Assembly (NCBI RefSeq): GCF_016907955.1
Contig: NZ_JAFBCX010000025.1
Span: 1-64,000, forward strand
DNA length: 64,000 nucleotides
Direction of reading: 5' to 3'
Origin: Lentzea nigeriaca
GTDB lineage: Bacteria > Actinomycetota > Actinomycetes > Mycobacteriales > Pseudonocardiaceae
Both the position numbers and the translations under genes were made by a program. Position 1 is the stretch's first letter, and each line of letters opens with the position of its first letter. The notes beneath the pieces were generated by a model. It was not told the DNA's origin, did no database searches, and saw only the letters and a list, made by a program, of their open reading frames with translations. Positions 1 to 7,288 of the stretch are shown piece after piece.

Positions 1-161
1 TTCGTCACCGTCGTGGTGACCAGGCCGCCGACGATCGCGACAGCGACCGCCCAACAGAGATAGTCGCGCGGACGCTTCGGCGTGATCCGCTTCTTGTGTT
101 CGGCCGGGAGTTCTCGCACCGGGTGACTCCGGGTCGTCGAGTCGGTTGTCTTGGTCGGCAT
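1..161 (-). CDS. ABC transporter permease, N-terminal fragment (cut by window edge)
   Basis: About 53 codons of a minus-strand gene that runs off the left edge. The N-terminus begins MPTKTTDSTTRSHPV, is basic (KKRITPKRPRD) and then enters a hydrophobic segment (AVAVAIVGGLVTTTV) that looks like a first membrane helix. Its ATG overlaps the stop of the solute-binding lipoprotein gene upstream as TGATG, so the two are translationally coupled. Context makes it the permease of that amino-acid-type importer. Substrate cannot be told from this fragment. Confidence 0.6.
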   Translation of the reverse strand, partial: MPTKTTDSTTRSHPVRELPAEHKKRITPKRPRDYLCWAVAVAIVGGLVTTTVT

Positions 162-1096
162 CACTGCCCCAGTGGGACGGCCATCGCCGCGGTCTTGATG
201 CCCAGGCCCTGGAAGCCCCAGCGGTCGAGTGCTTCGGCGTACTTGGGACTGTCGATGATGGACTGGACGGCCGCCTGGATCGCCGGGGTGAGCGCGGAAC
301 CCTTGGGCAGCGCGACGTTCACCGTGGCGGAGACGACTCGCTCGGGCAGGACCTCCAGTGCCTCGGGCTGTCGCTTGGCGGCCCATGAAAGCGAGGTGAA
401 GTCGTACATGACCGCGTCGAGGCGCTTGGAGGCGAGCTGGGTCAGGGCGTCGTTGACGCTGGGCAGGGTCACTGCGGTGATGGCGGATTTGCCCTGGCTC
501 GCACAGTCCTTGTCGTTGAGCTGCGGCAGCCACTTGAGTTCCGCCGTGGTACCGGACTGCACGCCGACGCGGCGTCCGCACAGCTCGTGGACGTTCAGCT
601 TCTGCGGGTTGCCGCGGGGGACGGCGACGCCGGTGCCGTTCTGGAAGTAGTTGATCATGTCGAGCACCTTGAGCCGTTCCGCGGTGGCGCCCATGGTGGT
701 CGCGGTGAAGTCGAACCTGTTGCCCTGCAGACCGGGGATGATGGTGTCGAACTTGACGTTGTCGATCTGCAGTTTGACCCCGAGCTTGGCCGCGATCAGC
801 CGCGCCATGTCCGGGTTGAACCCGATCGGCGTCTTGTTGTCCGTCGCCATGAACGTGGTCGGTGGACTCGACAGGTCCATCGCCACCGAAATGGTGCCCT
901 TTGCCTTCACCGCCTCCGGCAACAGCTTCACCGCCGCCGGATCCGGCTGCACGCCGGCCGAGATGTCATCGGTGTGCTCGACCAGATGGTCCGACCCGGC
1001 GGCGGGCTGGGTGGCGTCGACCGACCCGCACGCGACCAGCGCGACTGTCAGGGACGTCGCGCCGAACACAGCGCACAAAGCTTTCTTGACTCTCAT
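161..1096 (-). CDS. ABC transporter solute-binding lipoprotein (family 3, amino-acid type)
   Basis: 311 residues. A lipoprotein signal peptide (MRVKKALCAVFG, lipobox LVAC) anchors it outside the membrane. The mature part has the family 3 receptor pattern: a start near GTISVAMDLSSPPTTF, then GFNPDMARLIAAKLGVKLQ, DFTATTMGATAERLKVLDM and RRVGVQSGTTAELKW. It would capture a polar amino acid or amine and deliver it to the coupled permease. I chose the internal ATG at 1096 rather than in-frame ATGs 21 nt upstream because AAGGAG lies 9 nt before it and the signal peptide then starts with the usual charged residues. It adjoins the amine-catabolic regulon but its own promoter lacks that operator. Ligand is inferred only. 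Confidence 0.85.
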   Translation of the reverse strand: MRVKKALCAVFGATSLTVALVACGSVDATQPAAGSDHLVEHTDDISAGVQPDPAAVKLLPEAVKAKGTISVAMDLSSPPTTFMATDNKTPIGFNPDMARLIAAKLGVKLQIDNVKFDTIIPGLQGNRFDFTATTMGATAERLKVLDMINYFQNGTGVAVPRGNPQKLNVHELCGRRVGVQSGTTAELKWLPQLNDKDCASQGKSAITAVTLPSVNDALTQLASKRLDAVMYDFTSLSWAAKRQPEALEVLPERVVSATVNVALPKGSALTPAIQAAVQSIIDSPKYAEALDRWGFQGLGIKTAAMAVPLGQ

Positions 1097-1258
1097 TTTC
1101 GGCCGCTCCTTCATCAAGAGGGAAGAATTGTGCGCATGGGGGGCGCGCCGTGTGCCACGGCGGTGAGTGTGAGTTCCCCACGCCTGGGTGCAGAAAATCG
1201 TCCGGAAAACCGTCCGTAACCGGTGGGATCGGATGAGTTGCCGATCGGCTACTGGTTG

Positions 1259-1294
1259 TCAGGACGTTCTGGGGTGAACGGTGGCGGTGCTCAT
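1259..1294 (-). CDS. Possible 11-residue leader peptide in the importer 5' leader
   Basis: Inside the long leader a minus-strand ATG at 1294 opens an 11-codon frame (MSTATVHPRTS, then TGA). GGAAGG lies a few bases upstream as a ribosome binding site. It sits about 35 nt after the predicted transcript start. Short upstream frames before transporter genes can couple translation to amino-acid supply, but no known leader-peptide motif is recognised here, so this is a candidate only. Confidence 0.25.
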   Translation of the reverse strand: MSTATVHPRTS

Positions 1295-1330
1295 GGTCAC
1301 CCTTCCGGTCGAGCGGGATGGGGTGACCTG

Positions 1331-1359
1331 ACGCTAGGCGGCCTGCTACGGACTGTCAA
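1331..1359 (-). promoter_or_regulatory. Consensus promoter for the ABC importer
   Basis: On the minus strand TTGACA (1354-1359) is followed after exactly 17 nt by TAGCGT (1331-1336). This is a near-perfect housekeeping promoter pointing at the solute-binding protein gene. It implies a leader of roughly 225 nt before the ATG at 1096, long for an actinobacterial gene and able to hold a regulatory element. Confidence 0.55.
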
Positions 1360-1376
1360 CGCCTCAGACAGGAAAA

Positions 1377-1412
1377 GTTTCAGGTTGGAACTGGAACGAA
1401 GGGTGGTATGGT
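1377..1412 (+). promoter_or_regulatory. ROK operator copy 1 with promoter, before the HAD hydrolase
   Basis: A 21-bp dyad at 1377-1397 has half-sites GTTTCAGGT and AACTGGAAC around TGG. It differs from copies 2 and 3 at one base. The -35 hexamer TTGGAA (1385-1390) lies inside the dyad and TATGGT (1407-1412) follows after 16 nt, so a bound repressor would block polymerase. The same arrangement precedes the other units of this regulon. Confidence 0.7.
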
Positions 1413-1591
1413 CTGTTCAGCAGCCGGTCGCAGGTCTGGCGAAGGCGGAAGCACCGCCCGCGCTGATCGGCCTGTCGCGCCACGCAGACGATATTGGTCA
1501 CGGGTTGTGAAGCTGTCGGGCACTTTTTATGTGCGGTGACGCCTGTGCAACTTCCCTGTTGAGCGGCCAGTCAAGAAAGAGAGAAACGCGA

Positions 1592-2260
1592 ATGATCGAC
1601 TTCGAGCCGAAATTCATCACGTTCGACATGCACGGGACGTTGATCCGCTGGCAGCTCGCGGCCATGACGCGCCAACGGCTCGCGGACGTCGTGCCGGCTG
1701 ATCAGATGGACGACTTCATGAAGAGCTTCCAGTGGCAGCGTCTGGACGAAGTACTGGGGCCGTGGAAGCCCTTCCACGCCGTGATGCACGACTCGCTGCG
1801 AAAGACCCTGGCGCGCTTCGGCCTGCCGTACCGGGAGGCCGACGGCCAGGCGATCGTGGACGCGCTGCCGACGTGGGGCCCGTACCCCGAGGTGCCCGAG
1901 GCGCTGCGCGCTCTGGCGTCCCGCTATCCCCTCGTCATCCTGAGCAACGCGGACGACAGTCAGGTGATGAGCAACGTGGAGAAGCTCGGGGCGCCGTTCC
2001 ACGCCGTCTTCACCGCTGAGCAGGCCCAGGCCTACAAGCCCCGGTACCACGCGTTCGAATACATGTTCAACCAGCTCGGGTGCGGGCCCAAGGACGTCCT
2101 GCACATCTCCGCCAGCCCGCGCTACGACCTGATGGTCTGCAACGACCTGGGTGTCACGCACAAGGTCCACGTCAACCGCGGGTTCGAGCCGAGCACCCCG
2201 GGCTACGACTACCACGAGGTCACGGCCCTGTCTCAGGTGCCGCCACTGCTCGGTATCTGA
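1592..2260 (+). CDS. HAD-superfamily hydrolase (haloacid dehalogenase type II-like)
   Basis: 222 residues. Motif I is FDMHGTL near residue 10, with Asp as the nucleophile. Motif II is ILSNADD and motif III the lysine in AYKPRY. The motif IV region reads VLHISASPRYDLMVCNDLG. This is the layout of type II 2-haloacid dehalogenases and relatives, soluble enzymes that cleave C-halogen or phosphate ester bonds through an aspartyl intermediate. The start at 1592 is preceded by GAGAG and is chosen over an upstream ATG that lacks a ribosome binding site. It follows ROK operator copy 1, so it probably acts in the same amine-catabolic regulon, perhaps as a phosphatase. Substrate unknown. Confidence 0.85.
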   Translation: MIDFEPKFITFDMHGTLIRWQLAAMTRQRLADVVPADQMDDFMKSFQWQRLDEVLGPWKPFHAVMHDSLRKTLARFGLPYREADGQAIVDALPTWGPYPEVPEALRALASRYPLVILSNADDSQVMSNVEKLGAPFHAVFTAEQAQAYKPRYHAFEYMFNQLGCGPKDVLHISASPRYDLMVCNDLGVTHKVHVNRGFEPSTPGYDYHEVTALSQVPPLLGI

Positions 2261-2451
2261 GCCGCGACTGATCGGGGAGGTCCCGGCGGCGGGGCCTCCC
2301 GGGAGCGGGACGATCATGCCTTCCTCATCTCGCGGCTGGTTCTCGCCAACCTGAAGCGGCTGGGCTGCGAACGGCCCAGACCATCCACAGTGGACACCTC
2401 GGTACGCGTCGCACCGGCAGTCGGCTGCAAAGCGTTCTGACAGCCCAACCC

Positions 2452-2486
2452 GAAGAGCCGCGCCCCGCCGAGGGGTGCGGCTCTTC
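2452..2486. terminator. Strong hairpin between convergent genes
   Basis: GAAGAGCCGC (2452-2461) pairs perfectly with GCGGCTCTTC (2477-2486), and CCCC/GGGG can extend the stem inward. It stands between the plus-strand HAD gene and the minus-strand CCG-domain remnant, so it probably ends transcripts from both sides. There is no long T tract, which is usual in actinobacteria. Confidence 0.75.
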
Positions 2487-2490
2487 GGTG

Positions 2491-3114
2491 TCAGGCTTCT
2501 TCCCCGGGGTCGAGCAGCTCGGCCAGGTGCAGGGCGCGGACACCCCGGCCGCCGGCCAGGTGGTCGATCTGGGTCGCGCAGCTGAACCCGTCGGCGATGA
2601 CGACGGCATCGGGTTCCTCGTCGAGACGCGGCCGCAGCGACAGGTCCGCCACCGCCATCGAGGTGTCGTAGTGCTCGGCCTCGAAGCCGAAGTTGCCGGC
2701 GAGCCCGCAGCAGCCCTCCGCTTCGGTCACCTTCCGCACGCCGAGCCTGCGCAGCAGGTCCCGCGGGCGACGGGCGCCGAACGTCGCGTACTCGTGGCAG
2801 TGCGTCTGCAGCACCACCGAGTCCGGCACGTCCGCATGCCAGTCCGAAGTGGACAGATCGGTGAGTGCGCCGGTGAGGGTGTGCACGCGGACGGCGACCC
2901 GGCGGGCGGCGTCGGTGCCCAGCAGCTCGGGCACGTCCCGTTTCAACGCCGCCGCGCAGCTGGGCTCGGCCACGACGATCGGCAGGTCTCGTTCAGCAGT
3001 CGCTCCAGGGGCGTCATCGTCCCGACACTCCGGCAGCCACGGCCGCAGCCCACGCGTATGGGCGCTCGTCGAAGTCGAGGTGGCCGCTGCCGTCGTCGCC
3101 GTGCAGATGAACAC
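2491..3114 (-). pseudogene. Truncated CCG-domain protein (C-terminal part of an FAD-linked oxidase/heterodisulfide-reductase-type subunit)
   Basis: The readable part (about 2491-3010) carries the second cysteine-rich CCG domain: VAEPSCAAALKRDVPELL, LQTHCHEYAT, AEGCCGLAGNFGFE and IADGFSCATQIDHL. This ending is typical of long oxidoreductases that combine an FAD-linked oxidase with iron-sulfur and CCG domains, or of GlpC/LutA-type subunits. Everything N-terminal is missing. The sequence upstream of residue about 35 (runs of T, A and S) does not resemble the family. It lies 33 nt downstream of the amine oxidoreductase on the same strand and would be co-transcribed with it. I treat it as a decayed gene; a working short CCG protein cannot be excluded. 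Confidence 0.6.
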
Positions 3115-3147
3115 CCTCGCCCTGGCGAAGGCACGGCGCCGGCGCCG

Positions 3148-4422
3148 TCACTTCAGGTAGTCCTTGAACTTGTAGTACGCGCCCGCGAAGGGGAGGAACC
3201 AGGGCGGTCCGAAGTGGCCGGGGATGCGCCGGAAGGCCAGCTCGCCCCACGGGTTGGCGGTCGGCGTGCCGTTCATGTAGTCCGCCATCTGCTTGCCCAT
3301 GTGCGTGGCCATCTGCACGCCGTGGCCGGAGTAGCCGGCCGAGTAGTACAGCCCGTCCTGCTCGCCGGCGTGCACCATCCGGTCCATGCTCATGTCGACG
3401 AGGCCACCCCAGCAGTAGTCGACGTGCGCGCCGGCCAGTTGCGGGAAGACCTCGACCATCGCCTTCTCGAGAACCCGGCCGCTCTTCACGTCCGACTGCG
3501 GGCTGGACATGGCGAACCTGGCCCGTCCGCCGAACAGCAGCCGGTGGTCCGGGGTGATCCGGAAGTAGTGCAGCAGGTTCTTGGACGTCGAGGCCATCCG
3601 GCGGTGGGGCAGCAGCTCGTCGCAGACTTCCTCGCCCAGCGGTTCGGTGACGATGATGAAGCTGCCGACCGGCGCGAGCCTGACCTGGAGCCAGCGGAAC
3701 GGCCGGCCGGTGTAGCCGCTGGTCGCCACGAGGACCTGGTCGGCCACGACGGTGCCGCGGGGCGTGACCAGCTCGTGCCGGGTTCCGCCCAGCCGACGGA
3801 TCTGCCGGACCGGGGCCTTCTCGTGGATGCGGGCGCCTGCCCGCACGGCCGCCTCTGCGAGGCCCCTGACGAACTTGCCGACGTGCAGGCCCGCGCTGTG
3901 CTTGTCGACCATCGCGCCGTGGTAGATCTTCGAGCCGATCTCGGAACGGAGTTCGCCTGGCGGCACCAGGCGGGTCTCGTAGCCCAGGCTCCTCATCAGC
4001 TCGTCGGTCTTGCGCAGGCCGTCGAAGTGAGCGGGCTTGGCCGCCAGGACCATCTTGCCAGTGCGGGCGAAGTGGCAGTCGATGCCCTCGTCGGCGACGA
4101 TCTTCTCGATGGTGTCGATGGCGTCGCCGTACACCGCGATGTACTTGGCCGCGGTCTCGAGTCCGTACCGGGCGACGGCGTCGCGGAAACCGATGCCCAG
4201 CCCCCCGGTGGCCATGCCGCCGTTGCGGCCTGACGCGCCCCATCCGACCGTCTCCTGCTCGAAGACCTGCACGTTGGCGCCCTTGCGAGCCAGGTGCAGC
4301 GCCGCGGACAGGCCGGTCAGCCCGGCGCCCACGATCGCCACGTCGACACGACCGCCGATCTCGGTGCCCGACCGGTCCGGTCCCTGCGGAGCGGTGTCGA
4401 GCCAGTAGGGGATGAACTTCAT
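3148..4422 (-). CDS. FAD-dependent amine/amino-acid oxidoreductase (DAO family, PuuB-like)
   Basis: 424 residues. The N-terminal dinucleotide-binding fold is at residues 28-55 (VAIVGAGLTGLSAALHLARKG), followed by VGWGASGRNGGMATGG, a stretch typical of glycine oxidase/gamma-glutamylputrescine oxidase relatives. The C-terminal FAD-contact region reads GLYYSAGYSGHGVQMATHMGKQMADYM. Such enzymes oxidise a C-N bond to an imine, giving aldehyde or keto acid, ammonia and H2O2. The ATG at 4422 is preceded by GGAGAACAGCG. The promoter overlaps ROK operator copy 2, shared with the divergent repressor gene, so induction by the pathway substrate is likely. Exact amine unknown. Confidence 0.85.
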   Translation of the reverse strand: MKFIPYWLDTAPQGPDRSGTEIGGRVDVAIVGAGLTGLSAALHLARKGANVQVFEQETVGWGASGRNGGMATGGLGIGFRDAVARYGLETAAKYIAVYGDAIDTIEKIVADEGIDCHFARTGKMVLAAKPAHFDGLRKTDELMRSLGYETRLVPPGELRSEIGSKIYHGAMVDKHSAGLHVGKFVRGLAEAAVRAGARIHEKAPVRQIRRLGGTRHELVTPRGTVVADQVLVATSGYTGRPFRWLQVRLAPVGSFIIVTEPLGEEVCDELLPHRRMASTSKNLLHYFRITPDHRLLFGGRARFAMSSPQSDVKSGRVLEKAMVEVFPQLAGAHVDYCWGGLVDMSMDRMVHAGEQDGLYYSAGYSGHGVQMATHMGKQMADYMNGTPTANPWGELAFRRIPGHFGPPWFLPFAGAYYKFKDYLK

Positions 4423-4554
4423 CGCTGTTCTCCTGCCATTGCGATCGGCCGGCGTGGTCCGCGGAGGTCGCGCCGTCCGACGAGTACCGGCGTACGTCGA
4501 CGAGATCCCCAGGCGACATCTGCCCTGCTCGTCGGAGTTCTTTGCGGCTGGCAG

Positions 4555-4602
4555 ACTCTATCACCATTTGTTCCAGTTCCAAACTGAAACCTTTGGTATG
4601 GT
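4555..4602. promoter_or_regulatory. ROK operator copy 2 with two divergent promoters
   Basis: The perfect-copy dyad lies at 4570-4590 (minus strand: GTTTCAGTT, TGG, AACTGGAAC; 8 of 9 half-site bases symmetrical). For the minus-strand oxidoreductase gene, TTGGAA inside the dyad is followed after 16 nt by TAGAGT (4555-4560). For the plus-strand repressor, TATGGT (4597-4602) lies only 6 nt before the GTG start, which suggests a leaderless message. One bound repressor could silence both directions. Confidence 0.75.
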
Positions 4603-4608
4603 GGTGGT

Positions 4609-5781
4609 GTGACGATCAACCCGACCACGCGCGACTACAACAAAGCATCGGTCCTCGACGTCGTTCTCGCCCAGGCGCCCTTGACGCGCAACAAGCTCAT
4701 CGAGCTGACGGGTCTGAGCAAGGCCACGGTGTCGAGGGCGGTGGAGGAGCTGCGAGCCGACGGCTTCGTCGTGGACCGCGGGGTCGACGCGATCGCCGGT
4801 CGTGGCCGGCCGTCCACCTACCTGGACATCCCCGGCACCACCGGGCACGTCGTCGGCGTGAGCTTCGGTGCGCAGACCACCGGTGTTCTCGCGACCGACC
4901 TGAGGGGACGCGAGATCCAGCACGTGATCGTCCCCACCGCGAACCACGAGGACGTCGGCAAGGCCGCCGCCTGGCTGGCCGGCTTGATCGCCGGCGCGAG
5001 TCAGCCCGCGGAAGGGCCGCTGCGCCAGGTCGTCGTGGCCGTGCCAGGACGGGTTCGCGAAGGTGGCGAGATCTTCGGCCCGGCGGAGTCGATGACCTAC
5101 CTCGCCGGCTCCCGCCTGCAACGCGCGCTGGCGGACCTGGTCGGCGCTCCGGTGCTGCTCGACAGCGACGCGAACGCGTCTTTGCTGGGCATCCTCGCCG
5201 ATGACGTCACGATCAGGAACGCCGCGCTCTTCAGCGTCAGCAGCCTGCTCAACTTCGCTTGCTGCACCGATCACGAGCTGGCTCGCGGAAGCACTCCCTC
5301 GTTCGGTGACGTCGGCGTGCTCTTCTCCGGGGTGCACGACAAGCCTCTCGAAGCGCTGCTGAGCACGGGAGGCCTCCTCGCGTTCGCGCGTGAGCAGGGG
5401 CTGGGGCTGGGACGCATCGACGACCTCTGGGTCGAGACGCACCACGACGAGGTGCGCGCGGCGGTGGTGGAGGCGTTCACCACGGCGTTGGTGACGGCTG
5501 TGACCACCGTCGTCGTGACCCTGGACCCGGAGTCGATCTTCTTCGTGGGCAGGCTGCGCACGCTGGTCGAGGAAGTCCTGCCCGAGGTGCGCAAACGCCT
5601 CGAGGAACGTCTTCCTGTCGTTCCGCGGGTCACCGTCGCCACGCAGGTGCTCGGGCTGTCGACCGCCCGTGGCGCGGTGTACTCGTGCCTGACGCTGGCT
5701 CAGGCCCGACTGCGGGAGGCTCTGCTCGACGCACGTCGTCAAGCGCCGCGTACGGAGCAGCAGCCCGCGCCCGCGTTCTGA
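4609..5781 (+). CDS. ROK-family transcriptional repressor
   Basis: 390 residues. The N-terminal winged helix-turn-helix (residues about 20-60, LIELTGLSKATVSRAVEELRADG) is joined to an actin-fold ROK domain. The kinase-type ATP motif is degenerate (VSFGAQTTG) and the zinc motif CxCGxxGC seen in sugar-sensing ROK proteins is absent, so this is a regulator, perhaps with a non-sugar ligand. The start is GTG, 6 nt after a -10 hexamer, consistent with leaderless translation. The operator found at its own promoter and at two neighbouring promoters is the obvious binding site, making it a local, self-repressing regulator of the amine-catabolic units. Confidence 0.85.
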   Translation: MTINPTTRDYNKASVLDVVLAQAPLTRNKLIELTGLSKATVSRAVEELRADGFVVDRGVDAIAGRGRPSTYLDIPGTTGHVVGVSFGAQTTGVLATDLRGREIQHVIVPTANHEDVGKAAAWLAGLIAGASQPAEGPLRQVVVAVPGRVREGGEIFGPAESMTYLAGSRLQRALADLVGAPVLLDSDANASLLGILADDVTIRNAALFSVSSLLNFACCTDHELARGSTPSFGDVGVLFSGVHDKPLEALLSTGGLLAFAREQGLGLGRIDDLWVETHHDEVRAAVVEAFTTALVTAVTTVVVTLDPESIFFVGRLRTLVEEVLPEVRKRLEERLPVVPRVTVATQVLGLSTARGAVYSCLTLAQARLREALLDARRQAPRTEQQPAPAF

Positions 5782-5786
5782 GCCGC

Positions 5787-5822
5787 CCGTGAGCTCGTCC
5801 TCTGCAGGGGGCGAGCTCACGG
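5787..5822 (+). terminator. Terminator of the ROK gene
   Basis: CCGTGAGCTCG (5787-5797) pairs without mismatch with CGAGCTCACGG (5812-5822) across a 14-nt loop. It starts 6 nt after the repressor stop codon and separates that gene from ROK operator copy 3. Confidence 0.75.
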
Positions 5823-5829
5823 CTTAAAA

Positions 5830-5865
5830 GTTTCAGTTTGGAACTGGAACGAAAAATGGTACGGT
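5830..5865 (+). promoter_or_regulatory. ROK operator copy 3 with promoter, before the three-gene catabolic operon
   Basis: The dyad at 5830-5850 is identical to copy 2. TTGGAA (5838-5843) is inside it and TACGGT (5860-5865) follows after 16 nt, exactly as at copy 1. It drives the aminotransferase-fold, kinase and aldehyde dehydrogenase genes. Confidence 0.75.
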
Positions 5866-5917
5866 GAGATCACGAGCGGAGGAGACTCCGGCGGAACCAG
5901 ATGGAAAGTGACGGCCG

Positions 5918-7267
5918 ATGACTTCGACACTGAGCCGGGCGATCGCCAACTACCCGAACCGCTTCGACCCGGCCGTGCTGGACGCGCTCCCCGGCCGTCT
6001 CCAGGACACGATCCGGCGCCGGACCGAGGTACTGGGACCCGGCTACACCCTCATCTACCGCACACCGGTCGAGTTCGTCTCCGGTCACGGCGCTCACCTG
6101 ATCGACCGCGACGGCAACGACTACCTCGACGCCTACAACAACGTGCCGTGCGTCGGGCACGCGCACCCGCACGTGGTGGAGGCCGTCACCCGGCAGATGT
6201 CGGCGGTCAACATCAACACGCGCTACGTCCAGGACTCGCTGGTGGACTACGCGGAACGGCTGCTCGCGACCTTTCCCGCGGAGTTGTCGAAGCTGAGCGT
6301 GGCGTGCAGCGGCTCGGAGGCCAACGACCTCGCGATGCGCGTGGCCAGGTTCCACACCGGTGGCGAGGGCATCATCGTGACTCGCTGGGCCTACCACGGC
6401 ATCACGCGTGAGGTCGCGAGCTTCTCGCCGACTCTGGGCTCTGGATCGCCGCTGGGGCCGAACGTCAGGCTGATCGACCCGCCCGACCCGCGGCTCGTCG
6501 CGGCGGGGTCGACGCTGGCCGACCACATGCGTGCGCAGGTGCGTGGCGCGATCGACGACCTGGAGCGTCACGGTTACCGGCTCGCCGCCCTGGTCACGGA
6601 CGGCGCGTACAGCAGCGACGGGATCTTCACCGACCCGGTCGGCTACTTGCAGGCCGTGGTCGAGGAGGTGCACGCAGCCGGCGGTGTCTACATCGCCGAC
6701 GAGGTGCAGTCCGGGTTCGCCAGGCTCGGGGAGTCCATGTGGGGCTTCGCGCGCCACGGTGTGGTGCCGGACATCGTGACCATGGGCAAGCCGATGGGCA
6801 ACGGGCTGCCGGTCTCCGGTGTGGTCTTCCGCCCGGAGGTCTCCGACGAGTTCGGGCGGAGTGTGCGGTACTTCAACACCTTCGGTGGCAGCTCGATCCC
6901 CGTGGCGGCGGCGGCCGCGGTGCTGGACGTCTTCGAGCAGGAGAACGTGCAGCAGCGCGTTCTCGAAAACGGCAGGGCTCTGCGCACCGGGCTCGAAGAG
7001 ATCACGCGGGAGTCGCCGTACGTCGCCGAAGTCCGGGGCAACGGTCTCTACGTCGGGATCGAGCTCGTGAAGGACCGGGAGACGCTGGAACCCGACCGCG
7101 CGCTCGCCGAGGACGTCATCAACGACCTGCGTGACCGGCGCGTGCTCATCAGTGGCACCGCGCGCGGGGCGAACGTGCTGAAGATCCGCCCTCCGCTGGC
7201 CTTCGACGCCGCTGACGTGACCCGGTTCCTGGAGACCTTCGCCCAGGTCGCGCAGGACCGGCTGTAG
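5918..7267 (+). CDS. Class III PLP enzyme, phospho-lyase/aminotransferase type
   Basis: 449 residues, the usual length of class III aminotransferases. The PLP site shows CSGSEANDLAMR (phosphate loop), the DEVQSGFARLG aspartate and the Schiff-base lysine in VTMGKPMGNGLPVS. The N-terminal part (YLDAYNNVPCVGHAHPHVV, then NINTRYVQDSLVDYAERLL) resembles the ethanolamine-phosphate and phosphohydroxylysine phospho-lyases (AGXT2L group) more than ordinary transaminases. The next gene is a hydroxylysine-kinase-like phosphotransferase, which supports that reading: elimination of phosphate and ammonia from a phosphorylated amino-alcohol to give an aldehyde. It is cytosolic and first in the ROK-controlled operon. 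A plain aminotransferase role remains possible. Confidence 0.8.
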   Translation: MTSTLSRAIANYPNRFDPAVLDALPGRLQDTIRRRTEVLGPGYTLIYRTPVEFVSGHGAHLIDRDGNDYLDAYNNVPCVGHAHPHVVEAVTRQMSAVNINTRYVQDSLVDYAERLLATFPAELSKLSVACSGSEANDLAMRVARFHTGGEGIIVTRWAYHGITREVASFSPTLGSGSPLGPNVRLIDPPDPRLVAAGSTLADHMRAQVRGAIDDLERHGYRLAALVTDGAYSSDGIFTDPVGYLQAVVEEVHAAGGVYIADEVQSGFARLGESMWGFARHGVVPDIVTMGKPMGNGLPVSGVVFRPEVSDEFGRSVRYFNTFGGSSIPVAAAAAVLDVFEQENVQQRVLENGRALRTGLEEITRESPYVAEVRGNGLYVGIELVKDRETLEPDRALAEDVINDLRDRRVLISGTARGANVLKIRPPLAFDAADVTRFLETFAQVAQDRL

Positions 7268-7288
7268 CGGCCGACCGGAGGGAGCACC

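Noticed and set aside
2488..4233. Long plus-strand open frame (about 580 codons) opposite the CCG remnant and amine oxidoreductase
   Set aside because: It is the antisense shadow of high-GC genes: rich in R, G, A, V and Q, with no domain motif, while the minus strand encodes clear FAD and CCG motifs.
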